20,181 bases of DNA, taken from assembly GCF_049701115.1 (NCBI RefSeq), contig NZ_JBNATX010000035.1, positions 1-20,181 of the forward strand, read 5' to 3'. The translations under genes were made by a program, and so were the position numbers. The notes under the pieces were generated by a model. It saw nothing but the letters and a program-made list of their open reading frames with translations, was not told the origin of the DNA and searched no databases. Source of the DNA: Thermoanaerobacter sp049701115. GTDB taxonomy: Bacteria > Bacillota > Thermoanaerobacteria > Thermoanaerobacterales > Thermoanaerobacteraceae. Positions within the stretch are counted from its first letter, which is position 1; each line of letters starts with the position of its first letter. Of the stretch, positions 1-6,971 are shown one piece after another.

Positions 1-32
1 AAACCTTTTCAGGGAAATGGTGTAAGAGCTTT

Positions 33-64
33 TTGTTGTGTTTATTTATTCATTGAGGTATAAT
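33..64 (+). promoter_or_regulatory. Candidate promoter of gpmA
   Basis: A perfect -10 hexamer TATAAT lies at 59-64. The -35 is uncertain: TTGTTG at 33-38 gives a long 20-base spacer, and TTGTGT at 36-41 gives 17 bases but a weaker match. The site is about 45 bases upstream of the gpmA start and fits the first gene of a two-gene unit. Confidence 0.4.
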
Positions 65-109
65 AAAAATAGCCTTTAGATAAATTTAAGCATAAGAAGG
101 TGGTGTAGC

Positions 110-856
110 ATGTACAAAGTAGTTTTACTTCGTCATGGAGAAAGTATATGGAATATGGAAAACAGGTTTACGGGGTGGACAGATGTAGACCTTTCGCCGA
201 AAGGAATTGAAGAGGCAAAACAGGCAGGAAAGATTTTGAAAGAGAAGGGATTTACTTTTGATGTGGCATTTACCTCGGTTTTAAAAAGGGCTATAAGAAC
301 TTTGTGGATAGTTTTGGATGAGCTGGACCTCATGTGGATACCAGTTTACAAGTCATGGCGTTTGAATGAGAGGCATTATGGAGCCCTTCAGGGGCTTAAT
401 AAGGCAGAAACCGCTCAAAAATATGGTGAGGAGCAAGTGAAGCTCTGGAGAAGGTCTGCAGAGGTTAGACCTCCTGCTTTGACTAAGGATGACCCGAGAT
501 ATCCCGGCAATGACCCGAGGTATGCCGACCTTTCTGAGGATGAGATTCCTCTCACAGAGAATTTGATAGACACTATAAATAGAGTTATTCCCTACTGGGA
601 GTCCACAATTGCACCGACTATAAAGTCTGGCAAGAGAGTGATAATAGCAGCTCATGGGAACAGTTTAAGAGGCCTTGTGAAGTATCTGGACAATCTTTCT
701 AATGAGGAAATAATGGAGCTAAATATTCCTACAGGTATTCCTCTGGTTTATGAGTTAGATGAGAACTTAAAGCCTATAAGGCACTATTATTTAGCCGATG
801 AGGAGGAACTTAAGAGAAAGCAAAAAGAGGTTGCGGAGCAGGGCAAAGCAAAATAA
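110..856 (+). CDS. gpmA: 2,3-bisphosphoglycerate-dependent phosphoglycerate mutase
   Basis: The protein interconverts 3- and 2-phosphoglycerate in cytosolic glycolysis and gluconeogenesis, using a phosphohistidine intermediate primed by 2,3-bisphosphoglycerate. Its 248 residues match the usual dPGM length. The histidine phosphatase signature LRHGES is at residues 7-12, with R8 and the phosphorylated H9. The segment NRFTGWTDVDLS follows at 18-29. LNERHYGALQGLNK at 85-98 contains the proposed general acid E87. The second histidine, H182, lies in AAHGNSLRG. The conserved C-terminal tail is present, as in true mutases rather than small broad-specificity phosphatases. The ATG follows AAGGTGG at 96-102. 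The gene lies 19 bases upstream of an aldolase gene, so the two probably form a glycolytic operon. Confidence 0.96.
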   Translation: MYKVVLLRHGESIWNMENRFTGWTDVDLSPKGIEEAKQAGKILKEKGFTFDVAFTSVLKRAIRTLWIVLDELDLMWIPVYKSWRLNERHYGALQGLNKAETAQKYGEEQVKLWRRSAEVRPPALTKDDPRYPGNDPRYADLSEDEIPLTENLIDTINRVIPYWESTIAPTIKSGKRVIIAAHGNSLRGLVKYLDNLSNEEIMELNIPTGIPLVYELDENLKPIRHYYLADEEELKRKQKEVAEQGKAK

Positions 857-875
857 ATGAGAAAGGAATAAAAAG

Positions 876-1784
876 ATGAGTGAAAATATTAAGATTCCGG
901 CGGATGTCCCTAAGTCTAAGCATGACGAATATTTGAATAATTATGCTGAGATGACAAAGGGAAGCGGTAGATTAATGCTTTTTGCAGGAGATCAAAAAGT
1001 AGAACATTTAAATAAAGATTTTTATGGTGATGGCATTTCACCAGATGATGCGGACCCCGAACACTTATTTAAGATAGCGAGTATGGGCAAAATTGGAGTA
1101 TTTGCAACACAACTGGGGTTAATTTCTCGTTATGGCATGGATTATAGTGATGTTCCCTATCTTGTAAAGTTAAATTCTAAAACGGATATTATAAAAGAAG
1201 ATGAAATGGATCCTTTCAGTAATCAATGGATAGATGTAGAGCAAGTAGTAGAATTTAAGGAAGAAAGCGGTCTTAAAATTGTTGGGGTTGGATATACCAT
1301 ATATCCCGGGAGTAAATATGAAGGTGTAATGCTAAGGCAGGCGGCTCAGATTGTGTATGAAGCTCACAAGAATGGACTGGTTACTGTGATTTGGGCGTAT
1401 CCAAGAGGTGTTTCTGTAGAGGATGAGCTAGATCCTCATCTTATTGCAGGAGCGACAGGAATTGCTGCGGCTTTGGGGACCGATTTTGTTAAGGTTAATT
1501 TTCCAAGGGGCAAAGATGATAAAGAAGCTTCATTACTTTTCAAGGAAGCTGTTATGGCTGCCGGGAGAACTAAAGTAGTATGTTCGGGTGGACCAAGCAT
1601 CGATGTTAAAAGCTTTTTGCAAAGATTATACTATCAAATACATATAAGTGGTGCGTCAGGAAATGCTACAGGTAGGAATATACATCAGAAGTCTTTAAAG
1701 GATGCTGTAAAGATGTGCAATGCTATCTACAGCATAACCATAGAGGGGAAAACGGTTGATGAGGCGATGAAAGAATTTGAATAA
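876..1784 (+). CDS. Class I fructose-bisphosphate aldolase, DhnA/archaeal type
   Basis: This is a Schiff-base aldolase of the DeoC/FbaB (DhnA) superfamily, predicted to cleave or form fructose 1,6-bisphosphate. It has 302 residues in a TIM-barrel pattern. DFVKVNFP at 203-210 carries the likely Schiff-base lysine K206. WAYPRG at 173-178 has the Trp and Tyr (W173, Y175) that match the catalytic pair of the archaeal Thermoproteus enzyme. Phosphate-binding loops are CSGGP at 236-240 and NATGRNI at 263-269. D39 in GDQKVEH sits at the end of the first strand. The SD AAAGGA at 862-867 precedes the ATG by 8 bases. A hairpin terminator follows. Other DhnA members do different aldol chemistry (for example in aromatic amino-acid synthesis in archaea), but pairing with gpmA favours a glycolytic role. 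Confidence 0.85.
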   Translation: MSENIKIPADVPKSKHDEYLNNYAEMTKGSGRLMLFAGDQKVEHLNKDFYGDGISPDDADPEHLFKIASMGKIGVFATQLGLISRYGMDYSDVPYLVKLNSKTDIIKEDEMDPFSNQWIDVEQVVEFKEESGLKIVGVGYTIYPGSKYEGVMLRQAAQIVYEAHKNGLVTVIWAYPRGVSVEDELDPHLIAGATGIAAALGTDFVKVNFPRGKDDKEASLLFKEAVMAAGRTKVVCSGGPSIDVKSFLQRLYYQIHISGASGNATGRNIHQKSLKDAVKMCNAIYSITIEGKTVDEAMKEFE

Positions 1785-1853
1785 TTTATTTAAACTAGCT
1801 TTTTTGGTGTTTATAAAGCAGTAAATTGTGGTTAGAGACAGAGCTCTATGTTT

Positions 1854-1887
1854 GGGTACACCCTTGGGGTGTGCTTTATTTTTATTT
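1854..1887 (+). terminator. Rho-independent terminator after the aldolase gene
   Basis: The stem GTACACCC (1856-1863) pairs with GGGTGTGC (1867-1874) through one G-T pair and a 3-base loop. Two G-T pairs extend it outward to 1854. A T-rich run follows from 1875. It closes the gpmA-aldolase unit. Confidence 0.8.
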
Positions 1888-1913
1888 ACCTTTTTTAGAA
1901 AAAATAGTACAAT
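1885..1913 (+). promoter_or_regulatory. Candidate sigma-A promoter of the glycosidase-nitrilase-transporter unit
   Basis: TTTACC (1885-1890) and TACAAT (1908-1913) are separated by exactly 17 bases. The -35 overlaps the tail of the preceding terminator. The start codon is 31 bases beyond the -10. Confidence 0.5.
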
Positions 1914-1943
1914 TAAAATGATAGGAAAAAAAGGGGGATACTT

Positions 1944-3719
1944 ATGGAAAAGATTATAACAAGGCCTAAAGAGATTGATAAAAATGAAAGGGTTTTTTAT
2001 TCAGGTAATCATTATGTGAGTCTTCCTGAAATATACGAAGATGGGTCGATAAAGAGCCTTAACATAATTTCTCTTTCAAATAAAGGGCTTGTTGAACTTT
2101 CTGGAGAAAAAGCTTTGTTTGAACCCCGTTTTTACAAAAAGGACAAAAAGCTTGAAATAGTAAAAAGTGAGATAGAAGAGATATTTTACTACATTCCTTC
2201 TATCAAATTATATCTCTCAGATGGGAGTAGTGTTTTAATAAAAATTTACGCTGACCTTAAAGAAAAAGGCTTTATCTACGAATTTGAAAGTTCTGAAGAA
2301 ATGGAAGTTAGCTTAATAGTTCATCCTGACAAATTAAGCTTTTTGCGTTTTAATTCCCATGAGATTGATTTTAAAAAGGAGTTTAAAATTGACAAATGGC
2401 TTAAAAACCCTGCTTTAAACCTTTATTCTTATAATGTGGCCTTTTCTCTTGCATTTGGGGGAGAAAAGGAGTTTGACTACGTTGAAGGGGAAAGAGATAT
2501 TACCTTGAGGCTAAAACTTAATGGCAAAAACTGCTTTTATATAGCGGTAAATTCTGATATGGATGGAGCTTCTACCACTTTGATTCATCTCAAAAGAAAA
2601 GGTTTTGAAAGGATATACGAAGAAGTTTACAGATGGCTTGAGAAAAAATACATAAAGTATTCCCAAGATGAATATCTGGAGAGATTACTTAACAAGAACC
2701 TATTTTTCAACTACTTTTTTGCAGTAGGCAAAGACATGGAATCAGATAGCTATGTGGCTTTAACATCAAGGAGTCCCAGGTATTACGTTTCAGGCGCTTT
2801 TTGGGAAAGAGACAGCTTTTTATGGTCTTTTCCAGCAATAAAGCTTGTTGACAGGGAGTTTCACAATCTTATTGCGAGGGAGATGATACTAAGGCACAGC
2901 AAAAATGCTGGAGACCATGCTCATTACATAGACGGCACAGTGCTTTACCCGGGATTTGAATTAGATGAGGCGGCTAGCTATTTTATACTGCTCAAGGAGA
3001 TGGATGTAGATCTGGATGATTTGGAGCTTATAAACGCATTGGAGATGGTGTATAGAAGGATTGAGGAAGAATATGACCCCAAAACAGGGCTTTATAAAAC
3101 TTTTCTACTGCCTTCAGACGATCCTTCAGAATATCCTTTTGTTACAATAGACAATGTAATACTCTTAAGAGGGCTTATCAATTTAAAAGAGCTTTATGTA
3201 AAGCTTAACTGGTACAAAAAAGCAGAAGAAATTGAAAAGAAGATAAAGGGGATAGAAAAAGGAATATACGAATACTTGGTGGTAGAAGTAGAAGGGAAGA
3301 AGATATTTGCCTGGTCTTCTGATGGGAAGGGAAACTATAGGCTTTACAATGACCCGCCAGGCAATCTGGGGCTTATGTATTATTACGGTTTTGTTGATTG
3401 TCAGGATGAGATATTTAAGAATACGATTGATTACTATTATTCGCCGAAATACAAGTATTACTTTAAAGATGCGAAGATAAAAGAATTAGCCTGTGACCAT
3501 CATCCGAATACTCCGTCAGGTTTAGGTCTTTGTGGAAGTCTACTAAATCCTTTGAAGAGGGAAGAGGCTTTAGGCTGGCTTAAGATGGCTAATATGGATT
3601 ATGGGCTTTTAGCGGAGAGCGTTGACAAAGACACAGGAGAAGCGAAGACCGGAGTTGGCTTTGCTACAGGAGCAGGGTATCTTGCAATGGCTCTTTACAA
3701 AGTGCTTTTTGAGGAGTGA
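1944..3719 (+). CDS. Six-hairpin (alpha/alpha)6 glycoside hydrolase of unclear family
   Basis: No signal peptide is seen, so this 591-residue protein should act in the cytoplasm on imported sugar. Residues 1-235 are beta-rich and look like an N-terminal sandwich domain. Residues 240-591 look like an (alpha/alpha)6 barrel. SGAFWERDSFLWSFP at 283-297 resembles the 'W-x-R-D' signature of GH15/GH63/GH125-type enzymes, and ELDEAA at 339-344 resembles another barrel motif. The C-terminal LLAESVDKDTGE (555-566) followed by GFATGAGYLAMALY (572-585) looks like the region holding the catalytic base, with E558 a candidate. CDHHP at 517-521 is also distinctive. I cannot assign a CAZy family from memory with confidence. 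The SD AGGGGG at 1932-1937 fits the ATG. It is the first gene of a four-gene unit ending with a sugar symporter. Confidence 0.7.
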   Translation: MEKIITRPKEIDKNERVFYSGNHYVSLPEIYEDGSIKSLNIISLSNKGLVELSGEKALFEPRFYKKDKKLEIVKSEIEEIFYYIPSIKLYLSDGSSVLIKIYADLKEKGFIYEFESSEEMEVSLIVHPDKLSFLRFNSHEIDFKKEFKIDKWLKNPALNLYSYNVAFSLAFGGEKEFDYVEGERDITLRLKLNGKNCFYIAVNSDMDGASTTLIHLKRKGFERIYEEVYRWLEKKYIKYSQDEYLERLLNKNLFFNYFFAVGKDMESDSYVALTSRSPRYYVSGAFWERDSFLWSFPAIKLVDREFHNLIAREMILRHSKNAGDHAHYIDGTVLYPGFELDEAASYFILLKEMDVDLDDLELINALEMVYRRIEEEYDPKTGLYKTFLLPSDDPSEYPFVTIDNVILLRGLINLKELYVKLNWYKKAEEIEKKIKGIEKGIYEYLVVEVEGKKIFAWSSDGKGNYRLYNDPPGNLGLMYYYGFVDCQDEIFKNTIDYYYSPKYKYYFKDAKIKELACDHHPNTPSGLGLCGSLLNPLKREEALGWLKMANMDYGLLAESVDKDTGEAKTGVGFATGAGYLAMALYKVLFEE

Positions 3720-3724
3720 ATTTT

Positions 3725-4516
3725 ATGAAGGTTGCCTCTGTAGTTTTGAAAAAAGATGTGGTTTACAAGCTGAAATCTCAGAAAGACTGGATTTGCTGGT
3801 ATGAGGATGTAATAGGGGAGTGCTGTTTGCAAAAAATTGATATTGCGGTTTTCCCTGCTCTTCTGGGGGAAGTAGGGCATTTCAGAGGAGATTTTGTTGA
3901 GATAATAAAAGACCTTTCTTTAAAATATAAGAGTATTGCCATATGCCCTGGAAGTTTTTTTGAGAGGGAAGATGATGGGATTTTTCACTCTTCTTTTTTG
4001 GTGATGGAAGGGAATATAATGCTTTTTCAACGGCAACTGTACCTTTCAAAATGGGAGAAGTTTTACGGCCTTTCAAGGGGGACTGACCTTGAAATGGCTG
4101 AGATAAAAGGCTTTAAGATTTCTATAATTCTTCCGACAGACTGGTTTTATCCACAAGTACCGAGATATGCTGCTTTAAAAAGGGTTAACCTCGTACTTGC
4201 ACCTATGGCAATTAAAGGGAATAGAAATTTTGCAAGGCAGATAGCTGGTGTATGGCAAAATGTACAGCAAAACCTGTTTTTTGCAGTGGAAAGTGGCTTC
4301 AAAGGTAAGTTTGAAGGGATAGAATTTTTTTCCGAGTCTGCAATTCATGCTCCGTTAGAGATGACTCCTGAAGAAAATGGTTTTTTAGTGAAAGAGGGAG
4401 CAGAAGGGAGCCTCATATGGGCAGAAATTTTGGAGGATAAAAGACAGAAAGCGATTTTAAAATTTGATGTTTTAAGACAACTAAATCCAAAGGCTTATAA
4501 AAATATTTTTGGGTGA
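3725..4516 (+). CDS. Nitrilase-fold protein lacking the catalytic triad (probable pseudoenzyme)
   Basis: The fold is that of the carbon-nitrogen hydrolase superfamily: an N-terminal MKVASVVL strand, FPA at 43-45, FQRQLYLSKWE at 101-111, and a shared pattern GVWQNVQQNLFFAVESGFKG (175-194) that parallels the downstream paralogue. All three catalytic positions are changed. The Glu of 'FPE' is A45, the Lys of 'KxHL' is Q104, and the Cys of 'CxD' aligns with P137 in ILPTD. It should therefore not hydrolyse amides or nitriles by the usual mechanism. It may act as a structural or regulatory partner of the next protein, or bind a ligand. The chosen ATG (263 residues) has GAGGAG at 3711-3716 with an 8-base spacer. 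An in-frame GTG at 3716 overlaps the upstream stop but would lie within this SD. The reading frame is intact, so this is not a decayed gene. Confidence 0.75.
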   Translation: MKVASVVLKKDVVYKLKSQKDWICWYEDVIGECCLQKIDIAVFPALLGEVGHFRGDFVEIIKDLSLKYKSIAICPGSFFEREDDGIFHSSFLVMEGNIMLFQRQLYLSKWEKFYGLSRGTDLEMAEIKGFKISIILPTDWFYPQVPRYAALKRVNLVLAPMAIKGNRNFARQIAGVWQNVQQNLFFAVESGFKGKFEGIEFFSESAIHAPLEMTPEENGFLVKEGAEGSLIWAEILEDKRQKAILKFDVLRQLNPKAYKNIFG

Positions 4517-4521
4517 TGTCC

Positions 4522-5580
4522 ATGTTAAGATATGTTTTTCAAATAAAGATGTCTGTAAAAAAAGTGAGAAACTATCTCTTTAGTGTAAATGAGATAAAGA
4601 AGGAGAAGGAACATTCGGATAAGGTCAGGGTTTCATGTGTACAGAGGGAAATAAAAATCGAGACTTCTTTTGAAGAATATGCAAAGAGGATAAAGGCTTT
4701 TGTAGAAGAAGCTGCCTTGAGGGAAAGCGATATAGTGGTCTTTCCCGAATACAACTTTTTTGACTTATTTGGTTTGATTCCCGGATTTAGAAAGATGAAT
4801 GACCTCTTAAATTCCCTTTCAAAGGAGAAAAAGGGAATAAACGATGATAAAGGCGGTGGAGAAGGAGTATTAAAGTATTTATTCAAAGAAATATCGAAAC
4901 CCTATATGAAGGCTTTTGAGGAATTAATGAAGGGACTTGCAAAAAAATACGGGGTTTACATTTATACTGGAAGTTACATAATAAATGAAGATGGCAAGCT
5001 TTACAACGGCGGAGCATTGATATCGAGGGAAGGAGAAATTTTAGGAAGGCAGAAGAAGATTCACCTCACTGATTTTGAGGAGAAGATAGGGTTTGAGAGA
5101 GGCGATGAACTTAAGGTATTTTCGCTTGATATAGGGAAAGTGGCTTGCCCTGTATGCATGGATGCAACATATTTTGAAACTTTCAGGATAGCATATGAAA
5201 TGGGGACCGATATAGTTCTTTTGCCAATAGCTAACAATGAGGAGTATAATTTTTGGAGGGCATTAAGGGGCATATGGCCAAGGGTTCAGGAGTCTTATGT
5301 GTATGGAGCAAAAGCTTCTTTGAACGGGTGGATAGGTGGTATTCATTTTACGGGCAGAGCCGGGATTTTTGCTCCAATAGATATAACTGAAAATGAGGAT
5401 GGAGTTTTGGCGGTGTCTCCCCACTATGAAGGCGATTTTTTGGTAACAGCCGACCTTGATATAGCAAAACTTCATTATGCGAGGGAAAAAGCGGAGTATT
5501 TCGGAGATAGAAATGACGTCTTTGAAAGGGATTATTACGAAAAAGTGTATAAACCTTTATTGGAAGGAGAAAGAGGATGA
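4522..5580 (+). CDS. Nitrilase-superfamily carbon-nitrogen hydrolase (predicted amidohydrolase)
   Basis: This is an active-looking member of the Nit/amidase superfamily, which hydrolyses non-peptide C-N bonds through a Glu-Lys-Cys triad. With the start used here (352 residues) the triad is E76 in VVFPEYN, K179 in RQKKIHL, and C212 in CPVCMD. A segment of about 60 residues separates E76 from the next core strand (YGVYIYTGSY). This is longer than usual and contains a charged, glycine-rich stretch. About 35 residues precede the first core strand. The substrate is unknown. Start choice: GGTGA at 4512-4516 lies 5 bases before the ATG at 4522. An ATG at 4516, overlapping the upstream stop as TGATG, is the alternative. 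Coupling to the upstream pseudoenzyme gene and overlap with the downstream symporter gene place it in the same operon. Confidence 0.82.
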   Translation: MLRYVFQIKMSVKKVRNYLFSVNEIKKEKEHSDKVRVSCVQREIKIETSFEEYAKRIKAFVEEAALRESDIVVFPEYNFFDLFGLIPGFRKMNDLLNSLSKEKKGINDDKGGGEGVLKYLFKEISKPYMKAFEELMKGLAKKYGVYIYTGSYIINEDGKLYNGGALISREGEILGRQKKIHLTDFEEKIGFERGDELKVFSLDIGKVACPVCMDATYFETFRIAYEMGTDIVLLPIANNEEYNFWRALRGIWPRVQESYVYGAKASLNGWIGGIHFTGRAGIFAPIDITENEDGVLAVSPHYEGDFLVTADLDIAKLHYAREKAEYFGDRNDVFERDYYEKVYKPLLEGERG

Positions 5581-6890
5581 AAGAAAAAAGATTTTACATG
5601 CTTTTTATGTATTCTTTGGGTTATATGGGAATATCAATTTTCACCCAGACGGCGGTGAAATGGTATCAATATTATTATACTCCTCCTGCTTTCAACACTC
5701 AGGGGCTTAAAATTCTTGTGCCTATAGGCCTTATAGGCTTTTCCATGATAGTTGCTCGAATTTTTGATGGGATTTCTGATCCAATAGTGGCTTATTATTC
5801 GGATAAGCTAAGGTCAAGATGGGGAAGGAGGATTCCCTTTGTCTTATTTGGAAGTCCTGTTTTGTTTTTGGCATTTATAATGATATGGTTTCCTCCTATA
5901 GAGCACGAATCTATATTGAATTTTATCTATTTGACATTTGTTCTTAGTTTGTTTTTTGTAGCTTTTACAGCGGTAGTAGCACCTTACCTTGCCCTTATTC
6001 CTGAGGTAACAAAAAACGCAGGGGAGAGGATAACTCTTACGATGATGCAGGGGATAACCCAGATTTTGGGTGTTATGATAGCAGAAGCTGGTTCCGGAAT
6101 TTTGATTGGAATTTTCAATTTTAAGGTGATGGGAATCATACTGGGCAGTTTCGCCTTTGTGACGCTTATGCTGACCCCTCTTTTTGTGAAGGAAGAACCA
6201 GTAAAAGAGGAAGATATGCCGACAGTCTCGATGTTTGCTTCTATAAAGATGACTTTTTCAAATAAAGACTTCATCTATTACTTGACTGCCATCACAGCAT
6301 TGTGGTTTGGGCTTAATACCCTTACAATTGCTATGCCTTATATTACGGAAGTTCTTCTTAGAATTCCTGCTGAAAATTCCGGATTTATGATTGCGGGAGC
6401 CTTTGTGGTAGCTGTTTTTTTCAGTTTTTTTGTGCCAAAGCTAAGCCTTGCATATGGGAAAAAGAAGGTGTTTATAATATTTTCGATATTTTTTGCATTT
6501 ATACTGGGGCTTACAGGTCTTTTTGGTACGGTTTTTAACAGGACTTTGTCTATTGTAATAATTTTGCTTGCAGGGATCCCTCTTTCTGTGTTTTTTGTGA
6601 TACCTAATGCTATGATCGCAGACATAGCGGAATTAGATGGCATTAAAGTTGGTCAGAGAAGAGAAGGTATGTTTTTTGGGGCGCAAGGGTTTGTGGTAAA
6701 GGTAGTAATGGGGATTTCCTCACTTGTTACACCTCTTCTTTTTAAACTCTTCGGGTATAGTTCAGAAAATCCTTTAGGATTAATGCTTTGTGGACCTTTA
6801 GCGGGGGTGTTGATACTTTTGAGCTTAATAGTCTTTAGGAATTATTCCATATCGGAGAAGGAGTTAGAGGAGGCAAAAAAGTTTAAATAA
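5577..6890 (+). CDS. GPH-family sugar:cation symporter (MelB-like, MFS superfamily)
   Basis: The protein is a 12-helix inner-membrane transporter of 437 residues. Residues 62-86 hold the glycoside-pentoside-hexuronide signature: FDGISDP followed by a loop with RSRWGRR. D64 and D68 match the two aspartates (D55, D59) that form the Na+/H+ site of E. coli MelB, so cation coupling is probably retained. A second loop with GQRREGMFFG lies in the C-terminal half, as in other members. The family imports oligosaccharides, glycosides and uronides. The specific substrate is unknown. The ATG overlaps the upstream TGA as ATGA, and GGAGA at 5566-5570 is the SD. It is the last gene of the unit and is followed only by a weak AT-rich inverted repeat. 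Confidence 0.87.
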   Translation: MKEKRFYMLFMYSLGYMGISIFTQTAVKWYQYYYTPPAFNTQGLKILVPIGLIGFSMIVARIFDGISDPIVAYYSDKLRSRWGRRIPFVLFGSPVLFLAFIMIWFPPIEHESILNFIYLTFVLSLFFVAFTAVVAPYLALIPEVTKNAGERITLTMMQGITQILGVMIAEAGSGILIGIFNFKVMGIILGSFAFVTLMLTPLFVKEEPVKEEDMPTVSMFASIKMTFSNKDFIYYLTAITALWFGLNTLTIAMPYITEVLLRIPAENSGFMIAGAFVVAVFFSFFVPKLSLAYGKKKVFIIFSIFFAFILGLTGLFGTVFNRTLSIVIILLAGIPLSVFFVIPNAMIADIAELDGIKVGQRREGMFFGAQGFVVKVVMGISSLVTPLLFKLFGYSSENPLGLMLCGPLAGVLILLSLIVFRNYSISEKELEEAKKFK

Positions 6891-6904
6891 AGTTAGACAA
6901 ATTA

Positions 6905-6933
6905 TTGACAAACTTTTTGCCGTGTAATATTAA
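6905..6933 (+). promoter_or_regulatory. Sigma-A promoter of hydF
   Basis: A perfect TTGACA (6905-6910) is followed after 17 bases by TATTAA (6928-6933). The predicted transcription start near 6940 lies beyond an in-frame GTG at 6939, which supports the downstream ATG of hydF. Confidence 0.55.
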
Positions 6934-6971
6934 TTATAGTGAAGCGAGGCTTTTTGAAAGGAGAATTAACT

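Noticed and set aside
353..655. 100-codon minus-strand ORF opposite gpmA
   Set aside because: It is antisense to a well-conserved enzyme, has no SD or family features, and is a reading-frame shadow. The same applies to the other antisense or out-of-frame ORFs in the window.
3716..3724. GTG at 3716 as the start of the first nitrilase-fold gene
   Set aside because: It overlaps the SD GAGGAG that serves the ATG at 3725, and the family core begins with the MKVA of that ATG.
4147..4155. Second perfect DnaA box (TTATCCACA) inside the nitrilase-fold pseudoenzyme gene
   Set aside because: It is a single copy within coding sequence without clustered boxes or an AT-rich unwinding region, so chance is the simpler explanation. 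No replication origin is proposed.
6892..6917. AAAGTT/AACTTT repeat with T-run after the symporter gene as a terminator
   Set aside because: The stem is weak with a long loop, and it contains the perfect -35 of hydF, so the promoter reading is preferred.
6939..6971. N-terminal extension of HydF from a GTG at 6939
   Set aside because: The predicted transcription start is near 6940, and GAAAGGAG is correctly spaced for the ATG at 6972.
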